64,000 nt of DNA, taken from IMG/VR virus record IMGVR_UViG_3300009184_000029, positions 1-64,000 of that record. One strand, 5' to 3'. Below, one piece after another: positions 7,829 through 16,458 of the stretch. Position numbers and translations under genes: made by a program. Position 1 is the stretch's first letter. Each line of letters opens with the position of its first letter. The stretch is from a virus. The notes beneath the pieces are model-generated. The model was not told where the DNA came from and did no database searches. It saw only the letters and a list, made by a program, of their open reading frames with translations.

Positions 7829-8848
7829 ATGATATACAAATTAGAATATATTTGGTTAGACGGATATACACCTGAACCAAACATCAGAAGTAAAACAAAG
7901 ATTTATAATTCAGAATCTGAACCAAACTTAGAAGACTTACCAATTTGGAGTTTTGACGGTTCGTCAACTAAACAAGCTGAGGGTAAATACTCTGACTGTA
8001 TGTTGAAACCTGTTAAGATGATTCAGGACCCACAAAGAAAAAATGGTTATTTAGTTCTTTGTGAAGTATTAAATCCCGATTTGACACCTCACTCATCAAA
8101 TCACAGAGCTCAATTAAAAGATGACTCAAATACTTGGATTGGATTTGAACAGGAATATTTCATTTATGATGGAGAGTTACCTGTTGGACATAAAAAGGAA
8201 CTTATGAAACCACAAGGTGAGTATTATTGTGGGATTGGTAATGGTAATGTTTCAGGAAGAAACATTGTTGAACATCATTTGGATGTTTGTCTATCTTCAG
8301 GTCTTAATTTAACAGGTATAAATGCTGAGGTTGCACTTGGACAGTGGGAATTCCAAGTTATGGGAAAAGGAATATTAGATTCTTGTGACCAACTTATTCT
8401 TTGTCGTTTCTTATTACAACGATTAGGTGAGACTTACGGTGTGAAAATCAATTACCACCCAAAACCACTTCACGGAGATTGGAATGGTTCAGGACTACAC
8501 ACAAACTTCTCAACCAAGTATATGAGAGAAGTTGGAGGTAAACCTTACTTTGATATGTTATTCTTTGCAATGGAACAAAACCACTCAAAACACATTGAGA
8601 ACTACGGTTCAGATAATCAAATGAGATTAACTGGTGAACACGAAACACAATCTATTGATAAATTCAGTTGGGGTGTGAGTGACAGAGGAGCATCAATTAG
8701 AGTACCACAAACTACTGAGAAAAGTAATTGGAAGGGTTATATTGAAGATAGAAGACCTGCATCAAACGCCAATCCATATTTAATTGTGAAATCGATTTCA
8801 GAAACTGTTAATATGGTTGAGATGAATTTTAAAATGGTTAATGTGTAA
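7829..8848 (+). CDS. glnA: Glutamine synthetase, type II (eukaryote-like)
   Basis: Makes glutamine from glutamate, ammonia and ATP. 339 residues, the short GSII length rather than the 470-residue GSI. Motifs: WSFDGSST 40-47, metal-binding FEQEY 106-110, NAEVALGQWEFQ 165-176, NGSGLHTNFS 219-228, RGASIRVP 286-293 and EDRRPASNANPY 306-317. ATG 7829 is chosen; an upstream in-frame TTG overlaps the previous stop. The stop overlaps the next start. GSII is known in Bacteroidota, so capture from the host is plausible. A phage copy could raise nitrogen for nucleotide synthesis. Confidence 0.93.
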   Translation: MIYKLEYIWLDGYTPEPNIRSKTKIYNSESEPNLEDLPIWSFDGSSTKQAEGKYSDCMLKPVKMIQDPQRKNGYLVLCEVLNPDLTPHSSNHRAQLKDDSNTWIGFEQEYFIYDGELPVGHKKELMKPQGEYYCGIGNGNVSGRNIVEHHLDVCLSSGLNLTGINAEVALGQWEFQVMGKGILDSCDQLILCRFLLQRLGETYGVKINYHPKPLHGDWNGSGLHTNFSTKYMREVGGKPYFDMLFFAMEQNHSKHIENYGSDNQMRLTGEHETQSIDKFSWGVSDRGASIRVPQTTEKSNWKGYIEDRRPASNANPYLIVKSISETVNMVEMNFKMVNV

Positions 8849-9288
8849 TGGAGTTAATAACGACAACAATAATGAAAAAATCTGACGAGGGTGTTCACGG
8901 TAACATTTTTGGAGGAACTTTGATGTCTCTAATTGATGACTCGGCTGCATCATATGCTGCACAGATATGTGACACTTCAAGAATAGTGACAATTAAGATT
9001 GACGAGTTATTATTTAAGAGTCCTGTTAAAGTTGGTAGTTTACTTAAAATTTATGGTAAAGTTGAAAAGTTCGGGACCACCTCAATCAAATTGTATATTG
9101 AGGTACGTAAACATAATGTTCATACTGGTAAACAAGATGCTGTAACACAAACATTTATCACATTTGTGAGGATTGATGGGGATGGTAAAGCGATACCAAT
9201 CCACGAGTACGTTAAAGTGAGGTATTATGACAGGATGGAAAAATTTGGTAGAGGTCTTTTATCTTTAGAAGAGAAAGAAAAAGTTTAA
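8848..9288 (+). CDS. Hotdog-fold acyl-CoA thioesterase
   Basis: 146 residues of single hotdog domain of the YciA/acyl-CoA thioesterase type: GNIFGGTLMSLIDDSAASYAAQ (residues about 20-41) is the central helix with the catalytic-type aspartate, followed by beta strands with TIKIDELLFKSPVKVG. It shares one base with the glutamine synthetase stop. It would hydrolyse acyl-CoA; why a phage would carry it is unclear. Confidence 0.85.
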   Translation: MELITTTIMKKSDEGVHGNIFGGTLMSLIDDSAASYAAQICDTSRIVTIKIDELLFKSPVKVGSLLKIYGKVEKFGTTSIKLYIEVRKHNVHTGKQDAVTQTFITFVRIDGDGKAIPIHEYVKVRYYDRMEKFGRGLLSLEEKEKV

Positions 9289-9291
9289 AAT

Positions 9292-9594
9292 ATGACACTT
9301 GAAAAAAATGAATTATTTTTTTTGAAATGTGTTAAAGAAAAGGTTTTAGAAAAACACAATCTACCTTACCAATGTTTGTCAATTGAATTTCATGATGATA
9401 GTTTATATAAACTATATTTTATTATGAAAAACTTCCCAATGGAAGTATATCTATATCGATATGACATTATTGATGAAATTGAAAGCTTGATTAAATTTTA
9501 TTGTAAGGTGACAACTAATAAAAAAATAATGCATATGAAAGTTTACGTTGATTACAGAAGTCCTAAAGGTAATCTTTTAAATTTTGTAATATAG
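9292..9594 (+). CDS. Hypothetical protein (100 aa)
   Basis: Lys/Phe/Tyr-rich alpha/beta protein without a leader peptide. Last gene of the rightward run. No family recognised. Confidence 0.5.
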   Translation: MTLEKNELFFLKCVKEKVLEKHNLPYQCLSIEFHDDSLYKLYFIMKNFPMEVYLYRYDIIDEIESLIKFYCKVTTNKKIMHMKVYVDYRSPKGNLLNFVI

Positions 9595-9606
9595 TTTGAT
9601 ATAAAC

Positions 9607-9903
9607 TTAGACCGTAAAATCTAAATATATCTCATCAAATTGATATCCTAAAGAATTAATCATTGAAGAAATTAAATCCTTTAGAAATTTCTTTAACCTA
9701 CCAAGACGACCATCCTTAACTTCCAATTTAACATGGATATAAATGTTACCAAACACTATTTTGTTAGAATATGATTTAGGTAGACAATCGATTTTTACTA
9801 TTTCGTATTTTGGTAATGGAAATCCATGATTTAATTCATAAGACTTTAAGTATTTACCTTCAATCTTTTTAATACTATTAATAAAAAATTCACCGTATGT
9901 CAT
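9607..9903 (-). CDS. Hypothetical protein (98 aa)
   Basis: Basic small protein on the reverse strand, divergent from the gene at 9944 with 40 bp between. A TATTTAAAATATATG context precedes its start. No family recognised; it weakly resembles other 100-residue proteins of this region in its beta-rich second half. Confidence 0.5.
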   Translation of the reverse strand: MTYGEFFINSIKKIEGKYLKSYELNHGFPLPKYEIVKIDCLPKSYSNKIVFGNIYIHVKLEVKDGRLGRLKKFLKDLISSMINSLGYQFDEIYLDFTV

Positions 9904-9931
9904 ATATTTTAAATACTAATTGTTTTATAAA

Positions 9932-9940
9932 TATTTATAA
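9932..9940 (+). promoter_or_regulatory. Late-type promoter motif (TATTTATAA)
   Basis: AT-only box 4 bp upstream of ATG 9944; one of about 30 matches to GTATTTATnATA found immediately before start codons. Confidence 0.45.
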
Positions 9941-9943
9941 TCA

Positions 9944-10912
9944 ATGAGACACAACAAAGAAACTCAAATTATTAATCATTTATTAGAAACATTCTCACCG
10001 AAAGAATTTTCAAATTTTAATCTATACCAAGAGTTAGGTGTATATACGTTAACTTTTGAGACAATTGACGACTTTAAAAATTCAACTAAAAGAGTTAAAA
10101 ATCTTATTAATTTTATTAATGAAAATTGGTATAACATAGGTAATAAAGATTTTGAATTTATACCTGTGTTAATTGATAAGGATATTATAAACGAAAATCA
10201 TGATAAAGTAAGTGATGAAGAAATAAGTAATAAAATATCAATTATAAACCGCAAAATTGACAGTTACCTCAAGTCAAAGTATCCTTGGTGGGGAAACAGT
10301 TATATTACATCATTTGAAGAAGCGACTCATAATAATAAATTAACTTTAATTATTGAAATTGATTTAGAATTAGATAAAAAATGGGTTGATAGAAGAATAT
10401 TAAAGATTTATGGTAGTGAAAGTAATCCTGAAGGATTTTATGACGAATTAGTTTTAAGTGATTTATTTACAACTAAAGAATATAAAAAAATTGAAGAAAA
10501 TATTGAAAACCTATTCACTGCAGTTTTCGGTAAAAAATTAAACTATACTGAATTTATAATTAACTGTAACATTGATTATGAACCAATTCATGAACAATTG
10601 ACTAATGATTATAAAAATTTAGAAACTAATTTACGTAAATATAAAAACGTCCAAATAGACCCTAAATCAGTATCACCTAGCAAAAATTTCCCATTATCTA
10701 AGTTTCAAAATAATTTAACTCCTGTTGATGAATTTATAAAAGAATTACAGAATACGGGATTTAAGTTTAAAAATTATTATATTAAAGATATGGAAAGTGG
10801 TATGGGATTTAATATTTTCCCAATATCCTACACAAATGGTAAATTAAATATGTCTTTTGAACCACTCTCACCCAATAAAAATGTTATGGTAACGTTTAAA
10901 AGTAATTTTTAA
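9944..10912 (+). CDS. Hypothetical protein (322 aa)
   Basis: Soluble Lys/Asn/Ile-rich protein without membrane segments. The first residues (NKETQIINHLLETFSPKEF) could hold a LLE-type cut site, but the leader is not of the common types. Followed by a late-type promoter motif and the next late gene. Function unknown. Confidence 0.55.
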   Translation: MRHNKETQIINHLLETFSPKEFSNFNLYQELGVYTLTFETIDDFKNSTKRVKNLINFINENWYNIGNKDFEFIPVLIDKDIINENHDKVSDEEISNKISIINRKIDSYLKSKYPWWGNSYITSFEEATHNNKLTLIIEIDLELDKKWVDRRILKIYGSESNPEGFYDELVLSDLFTTKEYKKIEENIENLFTAVFGKKLNYTEFIINCNIDYEPIHEQLTNDYKNLETNLRKYKNVQIDPKSVSPSKNFPLSKFQNNLTPVDEFIKELQNTGFKFKNYYIKDMESGMGFNIFPISYTNGKLNMSFEPLSPNKNVMVTFKSNF

Positions 10913-10922
10913 TATTTATTAT
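10913..10922 (+). promoter_or_regulatory. Late-type promoter motif (TATTTATTAT)
   Basis: AT-only box 12 bp before ATG 10935. Confidence 0.4.
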
Positions 10923-10934
10923 TTAAATAAAAGA

Positions 10935-12083
10935 ATGAGGCAAATTATAAAAAAGATACTAAAAGAAGAAGTTTTATTAAAGGAAGCAATTGAACATTTT
11001 GGTAGGTCATATTCTTATAAAGATATGAAATCAACAAGTTATAATGGTAATAATTATACTTGGTTTAATAAAATAAATGAGATTCCTTCTGAAGGTAAAT
11101 TATTTGATTTTAGTGATGATGCCTTTGAGCCAGAGATGGTAGTATTTACAAAGTTAGAAGGTAAGAATGGTAATTTTATTTTTAACAGCTCAGACTTAAA
11201 ACCAAATAAAAATGGGGATGGATTAAGTATACTGACTTCTAAATTAGTTAAAAAGTATCCTGATATATCTAAAAATTCTGAAAATATTGATTATGTTCAG
11301 GTTGCAATGAAGATTAAAAAGGACACTGCTAAAAGATACCAAAAGAAAATTAGACAAATATTTAGAGAAATATTCACACCATTAAATTTGTATGGTGTGT
11401 CAGATTCTTCACCTGACTGTGAAACAAATGAAGGAGTTATAAATTTCAAAGGAATTAATTATGGTAGAGATAATAAATTAGTTTCTAATTGGTCTGTATT
11501 AAACTATTTCGATACTAATTCAGGTGTTATAGAATACCTTCTTGAAAAATTTATGGAATCAGATGAAGGAAAACAAGTAGGTAAAGTAACAGATTTAAAT
11601 TTCGACACTACTGTTAATAAATTCGTTAAATGGTTGTATACTAATAAGGATAGTTTATTTAATCCTAAGTCAAAAGTTTTAGATGACCTTGAAGAAATAA
11701 ATTTAAGGACTATTAAAATAGGTGTACAAAATGAGCAAAGAGCAATCCCTGTTCTATTTAAATTACATAATATAGATGATAGTGGGATAACTCAGTATTG
11801 TCCTGGTTCAAAACAGGATACCTTATATGGAAGGGATTTTAAAATTAATACGGAAGAAAACTTACATTATCAAATAAAACCATTAAGAGGTTTGGTTAAA
11901 GTTGAGGGTGACAATTATATAATTAGAACATCTAATTTTAAGAAATACGGTAATACAGTCCAAAGGTTAATGTTCATCTCGGATAATAACTATTATGTCT
12001 TTAATAATGGAAACTACACTATAAATAACTATGGTGACGTTGTTACTTTTACTGAAAAGCCAATCGCTGAAGGTAAAATATAA
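10935..12083 (+). CDS. LREE-type leader protein (382 aa)
   Basis: Begins MRQIIKKILKEEV, a short amphipathic leader ending in LKE|E, like a T4 capsid-targeting sequence. The body is a 365-residue soluble protein with a central part DCETNEGVINFKGINYG and KQDTLYGRDFKI near the end. Preceded by a late-type promoter motif. I do not recognise the body. Inferred role: internal head protein. Confidence 0.6.
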   Translation: MRQIIKKILKEEVLLKEAIEHFGRSYSYKDMKSTSYNGNNYTWFNKINEIPSEGKLFDFSDDAFEPEMVVFTKLEGKNGNFIFNSSDLKPNKNGDGLSILTSKLVKKYPDISKNSENIDYVQVAMKIKKDTAKRYQKKIRQIFREIFTPLNLYGVSDSSPDCETNEGVINFKGINYGRDNKLVSNWSVLNYFDTNSGVIEYLLEKFMESDEGKQVGKVTDLNFDTTVNKFVKWLYTNKDSLFNPKSKVLDDLEEINLRTIKIGVQNEQRAIPVLFKLHNIDDSGITQYCPGSKQDTLYGRDFKINTEENLHYQIKPLRGLVKVEGDNYIIRTSNFKKYGNTVQRLMFISDNNYYVFNNGNYTINNYGDVVTFTEKPIAEGKI

Positions 12084-12092
12084 ATTCTCAAA

Positions 12093-12100
12093 TATTTATT
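12093..12100 (+). promoter_or_regulatory. Late-type promoter motif (TATTTATT)
   Basis: AT-only box 3 bp before ATG 12104. Confidence 0.4.
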
Positions 12101-12103
12101 AGT

Positions 12104-12547
12104 ATGAGTCTGTTTAGCCAACTAAATAGAATTAAAGAGATAATGTTAGAATCTGAATCTAACGTTAAAATTTTTAAGTCTTTAAATTCTGACGGTGTTC
12201 ACTTCAAAGTTGGTGACAGTAATAAAACGTATGGAAGTTGTTCATTAAAGGATTTTGAAAATGCTTTAGAGTCTGAATTATTCCTTACATTTTTTAATAC
12301 TGACAAATTCAATAACAAAAATTCATACTATCTCGAAAATTTAGAGATAACCCCCAATTACAGGGGTAAGGGTTACTCCCATAAACTTTTAGATTCATGT
12401 AAACAGGAAAGCGTAAAAAACAAAAAAAAATTCATCATCATTATTGTTGATAATGATAATTTGGTGGCTAAGAACCTTTATGACAAACAAGGTTTTGTTA
12501 AGTCTGAAAGTAGTGGTAATAAATCATTATATTACTTAAAGACATAA
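12104..12547 (+). CDS. GNAT acetyltransferase with leader peptide
   Basis: The leader (residues 1-18, SQLNRIKEIMLESES) is of the RIxxMM type with a MLE|S site. The rest is a GNAT acyltransferase domain: LENLEITPNYRGKGYSHKLL (about 83-102) is the acetyl-CoA-binding V/I-x-x-x-x-R-G-x-G motif, followed by VDNDNLVAKNLYDKQGFV. Predicted to transfer an acetyl group to an unknown substrate. Together with the leader it suggests an enzyme packaged in the head. Confidence 0.75.
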   Translation: MSLFSQLNRIKEIMLESESNVKIFKSLNSDGVHFKVGDSNKTYGSCSLKDFENALESELFLTFFNTDKFNNKNSYYLENLEITPNYRGKGYSHKLLDSCKQESVKNKKKFIIIIVDNDNLVAKNLYDKQGFVKSESSGNKSLYYLKT

Positions 12548-12567
12548 TCCTTTTTAAAAACAAAAAA

Positions 12568-12867
12568 ATGAAGACGGTAGGAAATGAAGTTGATAAGATA
12601 AGAAAAATAATGGGATTTATTTTAGAATCAAAAAAAATAGATAGACCTTATTCTGAAAAAAACAAAGTTAATTATAACAAAATGAAACATTCTGATGATT
12701 ATGTTGAACATCCTGATTTTAATCAAAAATTTGATTATATCGAGGAGATTGACCAAATTATAGAAAAATGGTCAGAGAAGTATAAAATGAGTATAGACTG
12801 TGATAACCCTAAAGGATTCTCCCAAAGAGCTCACTGTAAAGGTAAGAGTGGTAGAAGAAAAAAATAA
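12568..12867 (+). CDS. RIxxMM-type leader protein with basic C-terminal tail
   Basis: 99 residues. Leader VDKIRKIMGFILESK ends in ILE|S. The C terminus (IDCDNPKGFSQRAHCKGKSGRRKK) is a basic Cys motif of a kind I associate with small phage virion-related proteins. Probably a DNA- or RNA-binding internal protein. Ends at a bidirectional terminator. Confidence 0.6.
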   Translation: MKTVGNEVDKIRKIMGFILESKKIDRPYSEKNKVNYNKMKHSDDYVEHPDFNQKFDYIEEIDQIIEKWSEKYKMSIDCDNPKGFSQRAHCKGKSGRRKK

Positions 12868-12872
12868 ATATT

Positions 12873-12900
12873 AAATCCCCCATTAATGGGGGATTTTTTT
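12873..12900. terminator. Bidirectional terminator
   Basis: CCCCC/GGGGG stem with ATTA loop and T/A flanks, between convergent genes. Confidence 0.8.
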
Positions 12901-12901
12901 A

Positions 12902-13150
12902 TTATAAACTATATACCTGTTTGTATTTGTTACCTAACAATTGTAAAGCTTTCTCGATTGCTGAGGACTTACTCTTCAACCCATTACCAACTATTTTCTT
13001 TGAATGGTAGATTATGAACTCACTAGAAACTACTTCACCTATTAACCATTTACTTTTACTTTCTTTTGCTGGTTTAAGAGTGTCTTTAATGTAGATGTCA
13101 TAAAATCCAACTTTACAAACATAACGACCTTTTGATGTTTTTTTTCCCAT
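12902..13150 (-). CDS. Hypothetical protein (82 aa)
   Basis: Basic alpha/beta protein starting MGKKTSKGRYVCKVGFYDIYIK; no leader. Convergent with the previous gene. Function unknown. Confidence 0.5.
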   Translation of the reverse strand: MGKKTSKGRYVCKVGFYDIYIKDTLKPAKESKSKWLIGEVVSSEFIIYHSKKIVGNGLKSKSSAIEKALQLLGNKYKQVYSL

Positions 13151-13214
13151 TTTTAAATGTTTTAAATATTAATAATGTTCAAATATAAATGTAAAAAATT
13201 AATATGTCTAATAC

Positions 13215-13226
13215 TATTTATTAATA
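13215..13226 (+). promoter_or_regulatory. Late-type promoter motif abutting ATG
   Basis: TATTTATTAATA ends at the base before ATG 13227, leaving no room for a Shine-Dalgarno site. If it is the -10 box, the mRNA would be leaderless. Confidence 0.5.
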
Positions 13227-13592
13227 ATGAAAATTTTAATTGAATCATCGCAGATTGAGAGGTTAAAGAATTATATTACATCATATTTAGATATGATTTT
13301 TATTGCGGATGAACTATATTGGACTTATGACCACGATGAGGATGGTAATCCTGATGAAAATAAGTACATTTTCTATAGAGGAGATTTTTCAAATCAAGAC
13401 ATAGTTTTTGAGTGGATTGGTAAAGATTATTTTGGTTCAGAAGAAATTAAAAAAAATGCCCCAATAGTGTTAATAAACACTGAACAAGTGATTGATTTAG
13501 AATCTATGTTTGGAGATTTTTGGAAACCTGTATTTAAAGAATGGTTTAAGGAGAATTTTAATTTAGATGTTAAAACTGTAAATAAAGAATGA
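13227..13592 (+). CDS. ITESQ-like leader protein (121 aa)
   Basis: Starts MKILIESSQIERLKNYI, a variant of the ITESQ leader with LIE|S. The acidic, aromatic body has no recognised domain. Late-type promoter directly at the start codon. Confidence 0.55.
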   Translation: MKILIESSQIERLKNYITSYLDMIFIADELYWTYDHDEDGNPDENKYIFYRGDFSNQDIVFEWIGKDYFGSEEIKKNAPIVLINTEQVIDLESMFGDFWKPVFKEWFKENFNLDVKTVNKE

Positions 13593-13631
13593 AATTGTAT
13601 TAAATTTACATGAACCCAACATTTACTAAAA

Positions 13632-13955
13632 ATGATTTTAACTACTGAAATATTAAATAAAATACTCAATTCGGATTTCATCAAAAATATCTATCCGATG
13701 ATTGACCATATTAAATCTCATATTATGTGGGATGGTGATGAAACATATCCGATGTATGATATTACTTTGAAAATATATGTGAATGACCCTGATATGACGG
13801 CTTCCAACATGTATGACAAAGGATTGGACCCACATTATTTAATTGATAAGTATATGATTTTATTGATTAAATTTTTAGGTTCGGCAAGAAATGAAATTTC
13901 TCAAATATATGTTAGTGTTATAGGTCCTGATGGTGAAATAATTTATGGTATATGA
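13632..13955 (+). CDS. Hypothetical protein (107 aa)
   Basis: Soluble protein; MYDITLKIYVND and PHYLIDKYMILLIKFLG segments. Its layout (short basic helix, then YPMYDITL strand, then helix, then C-terminal strand) resembles the ITESQ-leader protein at 30703. It overlaps the next gene by a few bases upstream of its chosen start. Function unknown. Confidence 0.5.
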   Translation: MILTTEILNKILNSDFIKNIYPMIDHIKSHIMWDGDETYPMYDITLKIYVNDPDMTASNMYDKGLDPHYLIDKYMILLIKFLGSARNEISQIYVSVIGPDGEIIYGI

Positions 13956-13959
13956 TAAT

Positions 13960-14523
13960 ATGAAAGATTTAATAAAAAAAATATTAAAAGAAGAGACGGA
14001 TATTATGGACTCTTTTACTTATTTTGAAACGTCAAAGGGTTCAAAGTATATTATAAATGACAAAGGACAATTAAGAAGATGGAAGTCTTATCACGAAAAC
14101 ACATCAGGTGAAGATATGGGATTACACTCTTGGAGTGATTTATCATTCTTTGTTGACCCATCTTATTATAGTAGTGTAAGTTCTTTTGAACAATTAAATA
14201 CTAACAAAGGATACAAAGTTGCTATAAGTAAAGATGCTGAAGGTAAAATGTTTTACATGATTTTTGATAACAATCAATGGAGACCTGCGAAATGGGAAGA
14301 TGCGTTCCCTACATATGTGAAAAACAATCCTGAATTAAAAAATAAGGTATTAAGTTGGAGATACGTAAGAGAACCTAAAATTGGGTATAATGTTGTTGAT
14401 GTCTCGTTCAAAAAACAAGGTTCAACACAACTATCAAGTTTTCACATAGGTAATACCGTATCAAGAATTGAGGATAGAATACCTGATGATGAAAGAAATT
14501 TATTTACTGGTAAACGTTCTTAA
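13960..14523 (+). CDS. LREE-type leader protein (187 aa)
   Basis: ATG 13960 gives the leader MKDLIKKILKEETDI (LKE|E), matching its paralogs; the upstream in-frame ATG at 13945 lacks this. The body is an unrecognised soluble domain with a WRPAKWEDAFP stretch. Convergent with the next reverse-strand gene (20 bp overlap). Confidence 0.55.
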   Translation: MKDLIKKILKEETDIMDSFTYFETSKGSKYIINDKGQLRRWKSYHENTSGEDMGLHSWSDLSFFVDPSYYSSVSSFEQLNTNKGYKVAISKDAEGKMFYMIFDNNQWRPAKWEDAFPTYVKNNPELKNKVLSWRYVREPKIGYNVVDVSFKKQGSTQLSSFHIGNTVSRIEDRIPDDERNLFTGKRS

Positions 14524-14842
14524 CTTTAATGTCACTACGTAAATAATCAGGTGCCGCCCAAATATCAGATACTAAAATTTCTTTACTATTTAATAACCAT
14601 TTCATTATTAAATCTAAACAGTAAGTTTTTTTGATTGAGAAAAACTTACAGATTTCATTAACTAACATATAGTTAACTTCACAAAAACCATCTTCTTTAT
14701 CTATACATATTTGTGAAAATTCATCACCAACTGAATTTACAAAATATATTTTATTTGGACTATCTAAAGTAATTAAATCTTGGTTATTTAAGTATTTTAA
14801 AATAAACGATTCTATTTGTGATTCTTTAATTATTATTCTCAT
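14504..14842 (-). CDS. ITESQ-leader protein, WVE-type body
   Basis: ATG 14842 gives MRIIIKESQIESFILKYLNNQDLI. The body follows a repeated plan seen in at least six paralogs here: YLxNQDFI, KIYFVNSxGDEFxQI strand, FFSI helix and a final WLL/WVE helix. Likely an internal head protein if the leader is a targeting signal. Gene faces left, its start 1 bp from the next stop. Confidence 0.6.
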   Translation of the reverse strand: MRIIIKESQIESFILKYLNNQDLITLDSPNKIYFVNSVGDEFSQICIDKEDGFCEVNYMLVNEICKFFSIKKTYCLDLIMKWLLNSKEILVSDIWAAPDYLRSDIKVKNVYQ

Positions 14843-14843
14843 A

Positions 14844-15245
14844 TTATACAAAGACTACACTTTTTATACCCATAACATTATTTTCGGGGAAATATTGACT
14901 ATAAATATCCTGTATTATGTACTTACCATGTATTGACCATAATGGGTGAGGGAGAAATGACTCAAATAATTTATCTAATTCACGACTATAATAAATTTCA
15001 CCATTACGACTTATCTTATCTAAATATCTGTATGGTACGAACAATATTAATATTTTACCATCTGAACCAAGTAGAGCAATTTTATTGTTATCATCTTCAT
15101 TATATGATTTAATCATATTTGAGATTAAAGGAATCAGTTTATTACTTAGTTTAGAGTACTGATGCTCATATTCCTTATCACGCCAATCCCTCTCAATTTT
15201 TTCAGAAATTAATTTATATTGTGATTCGGTGATGATGTATTTCAT
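14844..15245 (-). CDS. ITESQ-leader protein, different body
   Basis: Begins MKYIITESQYKLISEKI (ITE|S), then a body distinct from the WVE paralogs (LIPLISNMIKSYN, KILILFVPYRYLDKI). Divergent from the gene at 15278 with 32 bp between and late-type motifs for both directions. Confidence 0.6.
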   Translation of the reverse strand: MKYIITESQYKLISEKIERDWRDKEYEHQYSKLSNKLIPLISNMIKSYNEDDNNKIALLGSDGKILILFVPYRYLDKISRNGEIYYSRELDKLFESFLPHPLWSIHGKYIIQDIYSQYFPENNVMGIKSVVFV

Positions 15246-15250
15246 ATGAT

Positions 15251-15275
15251 TATAAATACAAGTATATTTATAATA
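15251..15275. promoter_or_regulatory. Divergent late-type promoter pair
   Basis: GTATTTATA read leftward (15259-15251) serves ATG 15245; TATTTATAATA read rightward (15265-15275) serves ATG 15278. Confidence 0.45.
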
Positions 15276-15277
15276 GT

Positions 15278-15892
15278 ATGAACCTAAAGGAATCCATAAG
15301 AAGAATATTAAAAGAAGAAAGGAATGTTAAAAACACATTAGTGAAACTTATTGATGAGTTTGGTATTGAACAAGCCTCCAAAATTACCGCGATTTCTATC
15401 ACAAAATTAGTTCAACTATCTGATGTAAAAATTAATAATGTAATTGCTAATAAACTATTAGTTGAAAATTTAAACAAGGGTAAATTAAAAGATACCTATA
15501 AACAATTCAAGATAGAATCAAGTATAAATGATGTTTTTTATTGGCAAGGTGAATTACAAACAGGACACTATACTGATAAATACACTGAATCAATTACAGC
15601 AATGGCGACACCATTTTGGGATGGTGAAGATTATACTCCTGTTGAGATTGAGTGGTTTACTCTATTGGACAGAAGTAAACCAAATGAAGTGAAGATGGTT
15701 GTTGAGACAGAGGGTTATGGAAGTTTTTACCAAACATTTAAAGATAAAACAAGTTTTGATAGTGTAGAAGAGTTATTTAATTGGTATGAAAAAGTTTATT
15801 TACCTGGTGTATATAACATAATAATGCACTTATTACCTGAAGTGCATATTTTTATTGATGAAAAATTAGATGAGGATAGAAGAGACAATTAA
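15278..15892 (+). CDS. LREE-type leader protein (204 aa)
   Basis: Leader MNLKESIRRILKEERN (LKE|E). The following IDEFGIEQASKITAISITKLVQL resembles a helical module in the proteins at 24774 and at the end of 19597. The C-terminal 130 residues are unrecognised. Overlaps the next gene by 23 bp. Confidence 0.6.
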   Translation: MNLKESIRRILKEERNVKNTLVKLIDEFGIEQASKITAISITKLVQLSDVKINNVIANKLLVENLNKGKLKDTYKQFKIESSINDVFYWQGELQTGHYTDKYTESITAMATPFWDGEDYTPVEIEWFTLLDRSKPNEVKMVVETEGYGSFYQTFKDKTSFDSVEELFNWYEKVYLPGVYNIIMHLLPEVHIFIDEKLDEDRRDN

Positions 15893-16316
15893 AAGAATAT
15901 TAAGAGAGGAAACTCAGATACCTTCACCGATTAGAAGAAGGGTGTCAAATTCGGATATCGAAGAAGCGTTCCTTATTTCATTAGATAGAATAGACGATGG
16001 ACGAAAATATAGTAAAATGTCAGTAATGAAAAATGTATCATTACAGACATTTGCCAAAATGGTAATTGATGATATGATTTCGGATTTAGAACAAGAATAT
16101 TTTAATGATGAGAACAGGATTTATTTTGATAATGACGAAACATATCACGAAGAAATTAGAGTACCACTTATGAACTATTTTAGTGATAGAATTAAGAAAA
16201 GATATGGCTCAAAAGACGAAAAAATTGTGTGTCAGGAATGCGGATGGTCGTGGAATTTATCTGATGGAGGAGATGACCCATATACTTGTCATCAGTGTTA
16301 CCCCGAAAACATGTAA
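15870..16316 (+). CDS. LREE-type leader protein with zinc-ribbon tail
   Basis: Leader MRIEETIKRILREETQ (LRE|E) is followed by the PIRRRVSNSDIEEAF module shared with 19597 and 20592. The C terminus has a CQECGWSW...CHQC zinc ribbon (about residues 118-143). Probably a small internal protein that binds nucleic acid or protein through the ribbon. Confidence 0.65.
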   Translation: MRIEETIKRILREETQIPSPIRRRVSNSDIEEAFLISLDRIDDGRKYSKMSVMKNVSLQTFAKMVIDDMISDLEQEYFNDENRIYFDNDETYHEEIRVPLMNYFSDRIKKRYGSKDEKIVCQECGWSWNLSDGGDDPYTCHQCYPENM

Positions 16317-16322
16317 ATTAAT

Positions 16323-16376
16323 ATGAAACTACAAGATAGGATTATACAAATTTACAATAAAAGAGAGTGGACTTAG
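16323..16376 (+). CDS. Possible 17-aa leader-only mini-ORF
   Basis: MKLQDRIIQIYNKREWT then a stop. It looks like an LREE/RIxxMM leader that has lost its body, or a decayed gene. No independent support for translation. Confidence 0.2.
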   Translation: MKLQDRIIQIYNKREWT

Positions 16377-16400
16377 GACCGCTGTAGTTTAGGCTACATT

Positions 16401-16433
16401 AACCCCATTGAATTCGCTACTCAGTGGGGTTTT
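16401..16433 (+). terminator. Rho-independent terminator
   Basis: ACCCCA/TGGGGT stem with a 17-nt loop followed by TTTT. Confidence 0.6.
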
Positions 16434-16444
16434 CATTTGAACAA

Positions 16445-16456
16445 GTATTTATAATA
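16445..16456 (+). promoter_or_regulatory. Late-type promoter motif (GTATTTATAATA)
   Basis: Exact match to the window consensus, 2 bp before ATG 16459. Confidence 0.5.
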
Positions 16457-16458
16457 AA

